Shown here one piece after another: positions 7,737 through 15,437 of a DNA stretch of 64,000 bases. The translations under genes were made by a program, and so were the position numbers. The number at the start of each line of letters is the position of its first letter. Position 1 is the stretch's first letter. The notes under the pieces were generated by a model. The model worked only from the letters and a program-made list of their open reading frames with translations, had not been told where the DNA came from and ran no database searches. Where the stretch lies: NCBI RefSeq assembly GCF_030540765.1, contig NZ_JAUOEL010000001.1, positions 1,178,001-1,242,000 of the forward strand, in the 5' to 3' direction. This stretch comes from Flavivirga jejuensis. GTDB lineage: Bacteria; Bacteroidota; Bacteroidia; Flavobacteriales; Flavobacteriaceae.

Positions 7737-7970
7737 TTAACAAAGATGGAAGAAGCAAGCATTTAGAAGTAGTAAAAACAATTTTTGGAATAGTAAAATT
7801 GGGAATTGAAATAATAATAATCCTGTGGTTATAACTTTTTTTTTTGAATCCCATCTACTCCACAAAAATAAAACAATGAAAACTAAAATCAAAAACCCAA
7901 TAATAATTGAAGATCCAGAAAAATCAATTGGACCAGATGAAGGTACTCTGTGAGATTGAATCATGTACAT
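7737..7970 (-). CDS. Small membrane protein, possibly degraded at its end
   Basis: 77 residues from an ATG at 7970. A polar start (MYMIQSHRVPSSGPIDF) is followed by a clear membrane helix (IIIGFLILVFIVLFLW), the basic turn SRWDSKKK and a second hydrophobic stretch. The last residues (NACFFHLC) look unlike the rest and may be read from a shifted frame. It is the first gene after the ssrA side of the block and may be co-transcribed with the small membrane gene downstream. Confidence 0.4.
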   Translation of the reverse strand: MYMIQSHRVPSSGPIDFSGSSIIIGFLILVFIVLFLWSRWDSKKKVITTGLLLFQFPILLFQKLFLLLLNACFFHLC

Positions 7971-8100
7971 GATTTATTTATATGTATGTATGGAAAACAA
8001 CTAATTAGTTACAAGGAAAAACCTGTAGAATATCTACCCTTAATTATTACTGTATGATTTGGTAGTAAATCAATCTAAATTATCAACTCATTTATCAACT

Positions 8101-8139
8101 AAAAAAACAAACCCAGTAATATCAATGCATACTGGGTTT
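8101..8139 (-). terminator. Terminator of the tmRNA gene
   Basis: Read on the minus strand, AACCCAGTA and TACTGGGTT form a 9-bp stem just past the tmRNA 3' end (plus-strand arms at 8109-8117 and 8130-8138), followed by a T-rich tract (TGTTTTTTTAG). Confidence 0.75.
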
Positions 8140-8144
8140 ATTTG

Positions 8145-8535
8145 TGGAGTCGGAGAGAATCGAACTCTCGTCCAAACAAGTAATCAAAGAGCTTTCTACA
8201 CGTTTATTCTTTTCTTGGTTTTTCGATTATAAGCTGGTTAAAGACAACCCACTTATAACTTATCTTTTTAGTTTCAAAAGGGCATCAAAGCACTACCCAA
8301 TCTATATTGACATTTACGATGTCTCAAAATAGAACGCCGTCAATCAAGGCTTTCTGGAGACATAAAGCTTGTACACCTTGTGTACCTAGGCCAATCTTAC
8401 TATAATTCAGATTATGCAGCTAAAGCGTAGTTATTCTCGCCGTTTAAAAGTTGATCTAGCCTTTAACGTGTTTCAATATCATTACACGACGTGCTTACCG
8501 TTCAATTAATCTCGCTGTCAAAACCAGTCGACCCC
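8145..8535 (-). ncRNA. ssrA: tmRNA (ssrA), tag peptide GENNYALAA
   Basis: On the minus strand the gene starts GGGGTCGACTGG (8535) and ends CTCCGACTCCA (8145). The first seven bases pair with the last seven before the discriminator (GGGGUCG with CGACUCC, one G-U), forming the tRNA-like acceptor stem, and GAGAG-TTCGATT-CTCTC forms the T arm. The tag frame GGC GAG AAT AAC TAC GCT TTA GCT GCA TAA (8441-8412) encodes GENNYALAA, the tag known from Flavobacterium relatives. The terminal CCA is not encoded (DNA continues CAA), so it must be added after transcription. tmRNA frees stalled ribosomes and marks the unfinished protein for degradation. Confidence 0.95.
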
Positions 8536-8574
8536 GTATTAATTTGCCATTCATCGGAATTATATCGATAAATG

Positions 8575-8655
8575 AGCGTTCCCTTTCAGGTCAGGCTTTC
8601 CGCTATATTTTTTGCAAAAAAGCAAAAGGATATCACTTCAATTCTTAACCTAGGC
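8575..8655. repeat. Structured intergenic element, flavobacterial-type repeat
   Basis: This stretch lies 40 bp upstream of ssrA. On the minus strand it reads GAAGTGATATCCTTTTGC, an A/T hairpin (TTTTTTGCAAAAAA), then ATATAGCGGAAAGCCTGACC. From memory, similar 'AAGTGG-ATCC..hairpin..ATAGCGGAAAGCC' elements are scattered between genes in many Flavobacterium genomes; I cannot verify this here. The rest of the 8536-8794 gap contains no gene; it must hold the ssrA promoter and that of the following dehydrogenase. Confidence 0.45.
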
Positions 8656-8794
8656 AGTAAAGGTATTAAAAAGTTTGTATAACCATGCAATTCCTCTTAT
8701 TTTCGTGCAAAAATAATTTCAGTATTCAGTCTGCAATTTACAGTAGCTGTTATTAATATTTATGGTATAGAAAAACAACTAAATAAACAAACAA

Positions 8795-10006
8795 ATGAAT
8801 ATCAAGTTTGCTATTATAAAAGAACGCAAAAACCCACCAGATAGGCGTGTGGTGTTTTCTCCATTAAAGTTAATCGAAGCACAAAGCGAATTTTCTGAAG
8901 CGACTTTTAAAGTAGAATCTAGTGATATTCGTGTGTTTTCTGATGCGCAATATATGGAGGAAAGCATTGAAGTTGTAAATAATGTAGACGACTGTGATGT
9001 GATGATTGGTGTAAAAGAAGTGCCAGTAGAAAATTTAATTCCAAACAAAAAATATTTTTTCTTTTCTCATACCATAAAAAAGCAATCCTATAATAGAAAG
9101 CTTTTAAAAGCTGTTTTAGAAAAGAATATAGAATTATACGATCATGAAACCATTGTGGGAAGTCATGGATTCCGTTTAATAGGTTTTGGTTATTATGCAG
9201 GATTGGTAGGGGCTTATAATGGTTTTAGAGCTTTAGGAATAAGAGATGGAGGCTTTAATTTACCAAAAGTAGAAAGTCTTGCAGATTTGAATGCAGTAAA
9301 AGCAGCACTAGATAAAATACAATTACCAAATATTAAGATATTATTATCTGGCACAGGAAAAGTAGCACGCGGGGCAAAAGAGATTCTGGATCATTTAAAA
9401 ATAAAACAAGTTAGTGATGCTTTGTATTTAACGTCTAAATTTACCGAACCCGTTTATTGCTTAGTAGATGTTATGGAATATAGCAAACGTAAAGATGGTA
9501 AGGTAGGGAATACGGATGAATTTTATAAAGATGCAACGGGTTACGAAAGTAACTTTATGCCTTATGCTAAAGAAACCGATTTTTTTATAGCAGGTCATTT
9601 TTATGGAACAGGAGCTCCTTATTTGTTTACAAGGGAGGATGCTAAATCTCCAGATTTTAATATAAATTTGGTGGCAGATATTAGTTGCGACGTAGATGGT
9701 CCAGTGGCTTCTACATTAAGAGCCTCAACCATTGAAAGCCCTTTATATGGTTACGATCCGCAATCTGAAAGCGAAGTTGCTTTTAATGCAAAAAATGCGA
9801 TTACAGTTATGGCAGTCGATAATTTACCGTGCGAACTTCCAAAAGATGCCAGTGAAGGGTTTGGTGAACAATTTCTTGAACATGTTATTCCAGCATTTTT
9901 TAATAATGATGCAGATGGTATTTTAGAGCGTGCCAGAATAACAAAAAACGGAAAACTAACAGAACGATTCTCTTTTTTACAAGATTATGTAGACGGTAAA
10001 GAGTAA
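8795..10006 (+). CDS. NAD(P)-dependent dehydrogenase of the saccharopine/alanine dehydrogenase family
   Basis: 403 residues. The N-terminal domain has the AlaDH/PNT-type opening (IIKERKNPPDRRVVFSP) and carries Lys74 in 'IGVKEVP' and His92 in 'FFSHTIKKQ', which correspond by pattern to the catalytic Lys and His of yeast Lys1-type saccharopine dehydrogenase. A Rossmann fold follows (ILLSGTGKVARGA, about 182-193). Flavobacterial genomes commonly encode this protein next to an SDR gene. The likely reaction is NAD(P)-linked interconversion of an amino or imino acid, perhaps saccharopine to lysine and 2-oxoglutarate; the substrate is not certain. Cytosolic, no signal peptide. Confidence 0.8.
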   Translation: MNIKFAIIKERKNPPDRRVVFSPLKLIEAQSEFSEATFKVESSDIRVFSDAQYMEESIEVVNNVDDCDVMIGVKEVPVENLIPNKKYFFFSHTIKKQSYNRKLLKAVLEKNIELYDHETIVGSHGFRLIGFGYYAGLVGAYNGFRALGIRDGGFNLPKVESLADLNAVKAALDKIQLPNIKILLSGTGKVARGAKEILDHLKIKQVSDALYLTSKFTEPVYCLVDVMEYSKRKDGKVGNTDEFYKDATGYESNFMPYAKETDFFIAGHFYGTGAPYLFTREDAKSPDFNINLVADISCDVDGPVASTLRASTIESPLYGYDPQSESEVAFNAKNAITVMAVDNLPCELPKDASEGFGEQFLEHVIPAFFNNDADGILERARITKNGKLTERFSFLQDYVDGKE

Positions 10007-10028
10007 TTATGTAGATGTTAAAGAGTAG
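9985..10028. repeat. Imperfect 22-bp tandem duplication across a stop codon
   Basis: TTATGTAGACGGTAAAGAGT plus AA (9985-10006) is followed directly by a copy differing at three positions (10007-10028). The first copy contains the last codons and stop of the dehydrogenase gene; the second is untranslated. It looks like a recent slippage event. Confidence 0.7.
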
Positions 10029-10052
10029 ATTTTGAATTATTAATAAAAATAT

Positions 10053-10841
10053 ATGAAGACAAAGACAGCGTTAATAACAGGGGCTGCTTCGGGACTAGGA
10101 TATGAATTGGCTTTTTTACTAATAAAAGATGGTTACAATCTGGTTTTAGTTGATATTGATGCATCCAGGCTAAAAGAAGTAAAGAAACTTTTTAATGAAA
10201 AGTTTAAAAGTGAGGTTAATTTATTGGTTAAAGATCTAAGCCAGCCAGACATTGCACAAGATATTTATAATGAAGTTAAGCGCTTACCCAAAATAGATGT
10301 CTTAGTAAATAATGCGGGTTTTGGATTATTTGGCACCTTTGCAAATACAGATTGGAAACGCGAATCTGATATGCTTCATCTTCATATTTTAACAACAACA
10401 CATTTAACAAAATTAATTTTACCAGCAATGATTTCTAGAAAATCTGGTAAGATTTTAAATATTTCATCGTTAGCTGCATTTCAGCCAGGACCATTAATGT
10501 CTCTGTATTATGCCTCAAAATCGTATATTTTATCTTTTTCTGAGGCCATAGCCAATGAGCTAAAAGGCACAGGAGTAACCGTTACAGCCTTGTGCCCAGG
10601 ACCAACAAAAACGTTGTTTCAGGAAACAGTTTCCAACGATTGTTCGGAAAACAAAATTAGCTTTAACATGGCATGTCCAGTTGATGTTGCATTGTATGGT
10701 TATAATGCTATGAAAAAAGGGAAAACAATTGCAATTCCTGGTGCTTTTAATAAAATTTTATCCTCAATACCTCGTTTTATTCCTAGAAATATGACAACAA
10801 GAATTGTTAGAAATATTCAAGAAAAGAATAGAGAAACCTAA
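10053..10841 (+). CDS. Short-chain dehydrogenase/reductase
   Basis: 262 residues. Classical SDR motifs are all present: the cofactor loop TGAASGLG (9-16), the NNAG box (86-89), Ser139 in NISSLAA, and the catalytic pair Tyr152/Lys156 in YYASK. An Asp (VDIDAS, about 34-36) after the second strand hints at NAD(H) preference. No signal peptide; cytosolic. It lies 46 bp after the saccharopine-dehydrogenase-like gene on the same strand and is probably co-transcribed. The substrate cannot be read from the sequence. Confidence 0.85.
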   Translation: MKTKTALITGAASGLGYELAFLLIKDGYNLVLVDIDASRLKEVKKLFNEKFKSEVNLLVKDLSQPDIAQDIYNEVKRLPKIDVLVNNAGFGLFGTFANTDWKRESDMLHLHILTTTHLTKLILPAMISRKSGKILNISSLAAFQPGPLMSLYYASKSYILSFSEAIANELKGTGVTVTALCPGPTKTLFQETVSNDCSENKISFNMACPVDVALYGYNAMKKGKTIAIPGAFNKILSSIPRFIPRNMTTRIVRNIQEKNRET

Positions 10842-10856
10842 TATGTGTTATGGATT

Positions 10857-11516
10857 TTAAGGCTTATGTAATACTTTAAACATCCAAAACCCAATACTTA
10901 AAAAAACTCCGAATAGAAAAGTAAACAGCCAAGCTTCTAAGTGTAGATTTGGATGCAAAATAATATTGAAAATATCGTTAAATAAGTTAGAAGGGGTTTG
11001 AATAATTTCCCAGGAATTATAACGTAAAAAGCGTCCTAAATAAACACCAAATCCGCTAAGAAAAAGTATCAATACAATAATAACAAAGGTTGTTTTTTTA
11101 TTTTTTAAATATTGATTTAATAATGTTTCCATATCTAACAGAGATAATGAAAACAGTAACAACCCATTTAACGCAAACGAGCAAACAACAAGCACATCTA
11201 GCCATAATAAATGACTCGAACTTATTTTTAAATGCAGTAAATCTGTAATAATATAAGGAGCATTAGGTAAAAAAAGTAGCCACACGCTAAACCATACTGC
11301 AAAGCCTATTTTATTAAGTTTTGGGATACTTACTAAATAGGTTGTAACGGTATAAGGGATAATGGCTAAAAACAAATTCCAAACTAAAAATAAGTAGAAA
11401 AAAGAGTGCGTTAATTTTATTCTAACCATAAGTAATACAATACTTAAAGTGATTGAAATACTTAATAGAAAAAAGATTTTATATCGGCGGAATATGAGTG
11501 TTTTTATGGTATTCAT
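10857..11516 (-). CDS. DUF1361 multi-pass membrane protein
   Basis: 219 residues with about seven membrane helices. The signature 'VWLLFLPNAPYIITDLLHL' (about 76-95) identifies the DUF1361 family, found in bacterial inner membranes and of unknown function. It is the last gene of the ten-gene minus-strand operon; its ATG overlaps the stop of the preceding gene by 4 bp (ATGA type). It converges on the SDR gene with only 15 bp between the two stops. Confidence 0.8.
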   Translation of the reverse strand: MNTIKTLIFRRYKIFFLLSISITLSIVLLMVRIKLTHSFFYLFLVWNLFLAIIPYTVTTYLVSIPKLNKIGFAVWFSVWLLFLPNAPYIITDLLHLKISSSHLLWLDVLVVCSFALNGLLLFSLSLLDMETLLNQYLKNKKTTFVIIVLILFLSGFGVYLGRFLRYNSWEIIQTPSNLFNDIFNIILHPNLHLEAWLFTFLFGVFLSIGFWMFKVLHKP

Positions 11517-11908
11517 GCTTTATTTTTTTTAATGCTTGATGTCGTTAAAGTGTATTCAATAATTAAAACAGTAATAATTCCTAAGGTATAAGCTATGAGG
11601 TCTGAAATTTGAAATGTACTTCCAAAAATAAGTTTGAGTAAGTTATTGTTGTTTAATCCTAATATCTCTAAAATGTTTATTAGTTGTAATAACTCAATGA
11701 TATAAGAAAATATTAGAACAGGAATAGCAAGGCTAATAGGGTTTATATTAATAAAACTTTTACCAAAACAATAAAGGAGTATAACCACTAAATAATCACC
11801 AAGTGTGTAGCGTATAAAGCCGTATTTTAAATAAGTAGCTATTAAAATTTCAATTGCGAATATGATTAAAGCAATTATTAAATATGTTTTGTTGAATTGT
11901 AATTTCAT
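11513..11908 (-). CDS. DUF2809 membrane protein
   Basis: 131 residues, four to five membrane helices. 'TLGDYLVVILLYCFGKSF' and 'ELLQLINILEILG' followed by 'FQISDLIAYTLGI' match the DUF2809 pattern (a VanZ-like arrangement of small membrane proteins). The function is unknown. It overlaps both neighbours by 4 bp, so translation is coupled to the SanA-like gene upstream and the DUF1361 gene downstream. Confidence 0.75.
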   Translation of the reverse strand: MKLQFNKTYLIIALIIFAIEILIATYLKYGFIRYTLGDYLVVILLYCFGKSFININPISLAIPVLIFSYIIELLQLINILEILGLNNNNLLKLIFGSTFQISDLIAYTLGIITVLIIEYTLTTSSIKKNKA

Positions 11909-12534
11909 TTTATGTCTATTTTTTCACCTAAAAATTTGGGTTGTATATTAAAAAGTATATCGATTGATGCTTTTGTTCTGGCTATATATTCTCTTAATTT
12001 GGTTTTTATGCCGCTCCGACCTTTTACATCTTTTGCATTAAAACCAACAGCATTAATTTTAAAGTTTTCAGCTAGATATATAGCGCGTTCATTGTGGAAT
12101 TTTTGAGATATAATCGTTATGGAATTCAATCCAAAGATTTCTTTTGCTCTTACTACAGAATCTAATGTTCTAAACCCAGCATAATCTAGAAATATTTTAT
12201 TTTCAGGAATACCTTTTTTTATTAGATCGTTTTTAAAATCTGTAGGTTCATCGTAACGTTTATTCCCGTTATCGCCACTAATTAAAATAAACTCTATTTT
12301 TCTTGATTTGTAAAGTTGATAAGCAGCTTCCAATCTGTATTTATAATATAAATTTATAGATCCGTTTGATAGTAGTTTACTTGTTCCCAAAACAAGACCA
12401 ACTTTATTTTTTGGAATATGCGATATATTGTTATAAACGCCATCTTTTGCTTGATGTGATATCCAAATATTTATAATAATTGTATAAATGATTAGTAATA
12501 TAATTAAGAGAGTAATTCTTTTTAAATATTTCAT
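11905..12534 (-). CDS. SanA/YdcF-family (DUF218) envelope protein
   Basis: 209 residues. One N-terminal membrane helix (ITLLIILLIIYTIIINIWI) anchors a DUF218 domain: 'VGLVLGTSKLL' starts the fold, then 'YRLEAAYQLYKSRKI', 'LISGDNG', 'DYAGFRTLDSVVRAKEIF', and 'IISQKFHNERAIYLAE'. These are the conserved blocks of SanA, a protein of Enterobacteria linked to envelope integrity and vancomycin exclusion. The biochemical activity is unproven. Overlaps the following gene by 4 bp. Confidence 0.8.
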   Translation of the reverse strand: MKYLKRITLLIILLIIYTIIINIWISHQAKDGVYNNISHIPKNKVGLVLGTSKLLSNGSINLYYKYRLEAAYQLYKSRKIEFILISGDNGNKRYDEPTDFKNDLIKKGIPENKIFLDYAGFRTLDSVVRAKEIFGLNSITIISQKFHNERAIYLAENFKINAVGFNAKDVKGRSGIKTKLREYIARTKASIDILFNIQPKFLGEKIDIK

Positions 12535-12550
12535 ATTAATTGTTTTATTT

Positions 12551-12907
12551 TTAATTGTCTTTTACTATCCAAACCCAGGATTGCATTGTTGTAAAGAATG
12601 CTGAAACAAAAAAGCTTATAGCAAACGTTAACTCGAACACCCCATATAGACATAAACAAAAACTTACTATAGTATAAAAAGGAAAGTACTTTTTAAAAAC
12701 GGTTTCATTTCTTAATCCATCACTTTTAAACCAAAAGAAAGGCATCACTGTAAATAGAATGGTGATAGTGCAACAAATTGAAATTGGGATGATAGATAGA
12801 AAAATAAATGGAATCATACCACTTTGAAAATTTTCAGAAATTATAATGATCCAAAATATGCAAGTTGCTAAAACAGTAGATTTTAAAATAACAGAAGGCA
12901 TGTTCAT
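12551..12907 (-). CDS. Small membrane protein of unknown function
   Basis: 118 residues with four hydrophobic helices (about 8-24, 30-57, 73-88, 89-110) and a short polar loop (FKSDGLRNETVFKKYF). No family recognised. The ATG shares one base with the stop codon of the DUF4173 gene upstream (TAATG), so the two are translationally coupled and may work together. Confidence 0.6.
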   Translation of the reverse strand: MNMPSVILKSTVLATCIFWIIIISENFQSGMIPFIFLSIIPISICCTITILFTVMPFFWFKSDGLRNETVFKKYFPFYTIVSFCLCLYGVFELTFAISFFVSAFFTTMQSWVWIVKDN

Positions 12908-14292
12908 TAATCTTTATTTAATTTTAAATTATCGTATTGTATTTCTTGCCATTTTTTACTTTTTAACTCAATGAGATAGGTCTTGTGTTTTTTTTCAATT
13001 AAAGATTTTTTTCCCTCTGTTAAGTTGTTTTCATCTGCATAGTTTTTAAGAATAAAGGTGTTATTATTTGATAAATTTAATAGATAATTAAAATCCATGG
13101 ATTGTGCATAATTAAGGTTATAATAGGTGATGTAATTATCCCAATTAATGGTACTTGAAATAATTAAAATAGTAAAGGCAGTTAAAGTATTTACTCTAAA
13201 TAAATACCAAAAGTTTTTTATTTGTTTTACTTTAATTGAAGTAGTAAGTAAACCTATAATTGTTAGTAATAAGTAAATTAAAACGCCTATTCGCTTATAT
13301 GTGAAACCAAAATAATAGATGTATTGACAATCTTTTATTACTATGTTTATTATTAGCATTAGATTGAGTGTTATCCATGCATATGTTACAATTCTGAGGT
13401 TTTTATTGTCTTTATAAAAGTTTAAATTCCCTCTAAAAAAATATAGGATAATTATAATAGCAATAATTATAGAAGCAATTAAGGTATTAATACCATTATG
13501 AACTTGATTTGAAATAGCAGAAGCTCTAAAATCATTGGTTGAAATTAAATAAGTAATATCTGTAATGAGAAAAAAGACAATAAGTATATTTAAAAGTAAA
13601 ATTAAAGTGAAACCTAATTGGTTTTCTTTTCTAAGACGATCAACAACAAGGTCTCCTTTTACCTTTAATGAATTTCCTGTATTTAAATCGTAAATAGTAG
13701 CCGAATCAATTTGTATTGGTTTAGAAATATTACTTAATAAATAATAACCAAGAAAAGAGACCAACAACCATTGAATATTAATAAAACTAAAATCAATTTT
13801 AGTAATTAATTCGTTAAACATGGGGTTGCCTTTTTTATATAAGCTTATAAAAATTATAACCGTTATTAAAGGAATGCCTATTATTTTTATTAAATGGAGG
13901 TAATCAGTTTTTTGTTTAGGTTGAACGTTTTTGCCTTTCTCGATACTATTAAACTTTCGATGAAAAAATGCTGCTATAGATGTATATAATCCGTTTAGCC
14001 AATTTACATACAAAGATGAATTTTGCTCAGATACATTTCCTATTAATGTTAAAAAAGCTACTAGATATGCAATTATTGATAGATTAGATTTATATATAAA
14101 TACTGAGGTAGCAGTTATTACAAATACAACGCTAAATATGATATTGCTTTTTTTCTTAAATAAATTCTTATTATAAATTATAAGTATAACAATTGTTAGC
14201 AAACAAAATAAGCTTAGGTTTAGACCAATACTATATTGATAAAAAAGTGTGCTGAACAAAAAAGCTCCGATTAATAAAGGTATATTTTTCAT
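12907..14292 (-). CDS. DUF4173 (DUF4153-like) polytopic membrane protein
   Basis: 461 residues, 11 or more membrane helices. The C-terminal half has the marks of DUF4173: a run of membrane helices, a 'YKRIGVLIYLLLTIIGLLTT' segment, and the 'SSTINWDNYITYYNLNYA' motif where a Trp-Asp pair precedes a conserved Tyr-Asn. The final ~70 residues are soluble and lysine-rich. Proteins of this family are often encoded next to small winged-helix regulators in Bacteroidota; their role is unknown. It is the largest product of this operon. Confidence 0.75.
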   Translation of the reverse strand: MKNIPLLIGAFLFSTLFYQYSIGLNLSLFCLLTIVILIIYNKNLFKKKSNIIFSVVFVITATSVFIYKSNLSIIAYLVAFLTLIGNVSEQNSSLYVNWLNGLYTSIAAFFHRKFNSIEKGKNVQPKQKTDYLHLIKIIGIPLITVIIFISLYKKGNPMFNELITKIDFSFINIQWLLVSFLGYYLLSNISKPIQIDSATIYDLNTGNSLKVKGDLVVDRLRKENQLGFTLILLLNILIVFFLITDITYLISTNDFRASAISNQVHNGINTLIASIIIAIIIILYFFRGNLNFYKDNKNLRIVTYAWITLNLMLIINIVIKDCQYIYYFGFTYKRIGVLIYLLLTIIGLLTTSIKVKQIKNFWYLFRVNTLTAFTILIISSTINWDNYITYYNLNYAQSMDFNYLLNLSNNNTFILKNYADENNLTEGKKSLIEKKHKTYLIELKSKKWQEIQYDNLKLNKD

Positions 14293-14293
14293 T

Positions 14294-14581
14294 TTATATT
14301 AAATTATGAATTACTATTAGGTAGTACAGAAATGCAATAGGAATGTTAAGTAGTAATATCCCCATAGATTTTACTGTCTCTATTTTTGTTTTTTTTAGGA
14401 ATAGTGTAAACAACAGAATTAATAAGACCAAAGAATTAATTATTAAGGCTAATCCAACATAATAATAACCGATGATTGTCACTGAGTTTAAGCCTCTATT
14501 TATTGCTTGTAATACAAATAGAATGGTTCCAATGCCGAATGATATTAATGCGATTTTACATGAAATTTTAAATCTGTTCAT
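14294..14581 (-). CDS. Small three-helix membrane protein
   Basis: 95 residues with three membrane helices and short basic ends (MNRFKISCK at the start). No family recognised. Its stop lies 1 bp before the DUF4173 start and its own start directly follows the stop of the Coq4-like gene, so it is a fully embedded operon member. Confidence 0.6.
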   Translation of the reverse strand: MNRFKISCKIALISFGIGTILFVLQAINRGLNSVTIIGYYYVGLALIINSLVLLILLFTLFLKKTKIETVKSMGILLLNIPIAFLYYLIVIHNLI

Positions 14582-15070
14582 TTAAACTTTTATTAATGTG
14601 TTAATTTGTGATTTAGAGAAAATGGCTTGCCTAAAATCTTGTATAGAAATCATTAACAATTTTTTGAAATCAAAGTGATGAAATGAATTAGCTTTTTTCC
14701 CAATACAGTATGATTTATAGTAATATTTACAATAATCTGGTAGAATAATTGTTCCTAAAATGATCGCGCTATAGAGGTATGGACTTCTTTTCCCATTTCC
14801 AAAACATAAATATTGTAAAGCAATTTCGTCTTCAACTTTGGTTCCATAGCCAGTTAAAGTATGATAAGCATCATGCCTTTCAACTTTAGGAATTAATTCG
14901 AAGTTGTTTTTATCTAAGAATAGCCCAAGTTGTTTTCCAAAAGAATCTTCAGGATAGACCAGTAATTGTTCTTTATATATACCCCATGGTTCACGGTTCT
15001 TGAAAAGGTTTGTGTAAATCTCTTTAGATTTTTCAAATAACCATTCAATAAGTTTTTTTCTTAAGTTCAT
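14582..15070 (-). CDS. Coq4-like protein
   Basis: 163 residues from the ATG at 15070 (MNLRKKLIEWLFEK). An upstream TTG would place the start inside the operator, so the ATG is preferred. The central 'ERHDAYHTLTGYGTKVEDEIALQYLCFGNG' block carries the H-D-x-x-H metal site and downstream glutamate that define the Coq4 family. In eukaryotes Coq4 supports ubiquinone synthesis and was recently linked to ring decarboxylation and hydroxylation. Flavobacteria use menaquinone, so a role on another prenylated or lipid substrate is more likely. It opens the second half of the operon directly behind an operator palindrome. Confidence 0.7.
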   Translation of the reverse strand: MNLRKKLIEWLFEKSKEIYTNLFKNREPWGIYKEQLLVYPEDSFGKQLGLFLDKNNFELIPKVERHDAYHTLTGYGTKVEDEIALQYLCFGNGKRSPYLYSAIILGTIILPDYCKYYYKSYCIGKKANSFHHFDFKKLLMISIQDFRQAIFSKSQINTLIKV

Positions 15071-15080
15071 CTTGTAAAGT

Positions 15081-15097
15081 ACTTTGTATTTCAAAGT
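15081..15097. promoter_or_regulatory. Operator palindrome, copy 1
   Basis: ACTTTGTATTTCAAAGT is a 6+5+6 inverted repeat located 10 bp upstream of the Coq4-like ATG. On the minus strand it supplies TTACTTTG, one mismatch from the Bacteroidota -7 box TAnnTTTG, so a bound protein would cover the -7 box and start site. The identical site in the other orientation lies before the first gene of the operon (16322-16338). Confidence 0.7.
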
Positions 15098-15115
15098 AAA
15101 GGATTAAAAAAATAG

Positions 15116-15409
15116 TTATTTTTTGTTAATTAATTTTTCGAGTGCGTCAATATGTTTTTTAAATTCAATGTCACCCAATTTGGTTGTGCTATAACGTGTA
15201 TTTGGTTTTCTTCCTATAAATTGTTTTTCAACATTAATATATTCAGCTTTTTCAAGAGCTTTTGTATGGCTTGCTAAATTACCATCAGTAGCTCCTAATA
15301 ATTCTTTCAGCATATTAAAATCGGCATATTCATTCACGATTAAAATAGACATAATGCCTAATCTTATTCTGTGATCAAATACTTTATTTATGTTGGTTAT
15401 TATACTCAT
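15116..15409 (-). CDS. Small winged-helix transcriptional regulator (HTH_34/MarR-like)
   Basis: 97 residues from the ATG at 15409 (MSIITNINKVFDHRIRLGIM); an ATG at 15418 lies inside a REP-like palindrome and is less likely. Helices 'DHRIRLGIMSILIVNEYADF', 'NMLKELLGATDGNLASHTKALEKAEYI' (recognition helix GNLASHTKALE) and the wing 'VEKQFIGRKPNTRYSTTKLG' match the one-domain winged-helix regulators of Bacteroidota. There is no sensor domain. Encoded within the operon it probably controls, via the two identical palindromes 11 bp and 1 kb away; autoregulation is inferred. Confidence 0.85.
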   Translation of the reverse strand: MSIITNINKVFDHRIRLGIMSILIVNEYADFNMLKELLGATDGNLASHTKALEKAEYINVEKQFIGRKPNTRYSTTKLGDIEFKKHIDALEKLINKK

Positions 15410-15416
15410 AGTTGTC

Positions 15417-15436
15417 ATTCCTGTACAGGCAGGAAT
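15417..15436. repeat. REP-like palindrome (ATTCCTG..CAGGAAT)
   Basis: ATTCCTGTACAGGCAGGAAT, a 20-bp near-palindrome between two genes of the operon. The same design is found at 44432-44451 and, degenerate, at 44384-44398 and 45158-45177. Confidence 0.7.
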
Positions 15437-15437
15437 C

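Noticed and set aside
8144-8332. Plus-strand frame of 62 codons
   Set aside because: It lies entirely over the 3' half of the tmRNA gene on the other strand.
14582-15094. Longer version of the Coq4-like gene from a TTG
   Set aside because: It would start inside the 17-bp operator; the ATG at 15070 leaves the operator intact and matches the second operator's spacing.
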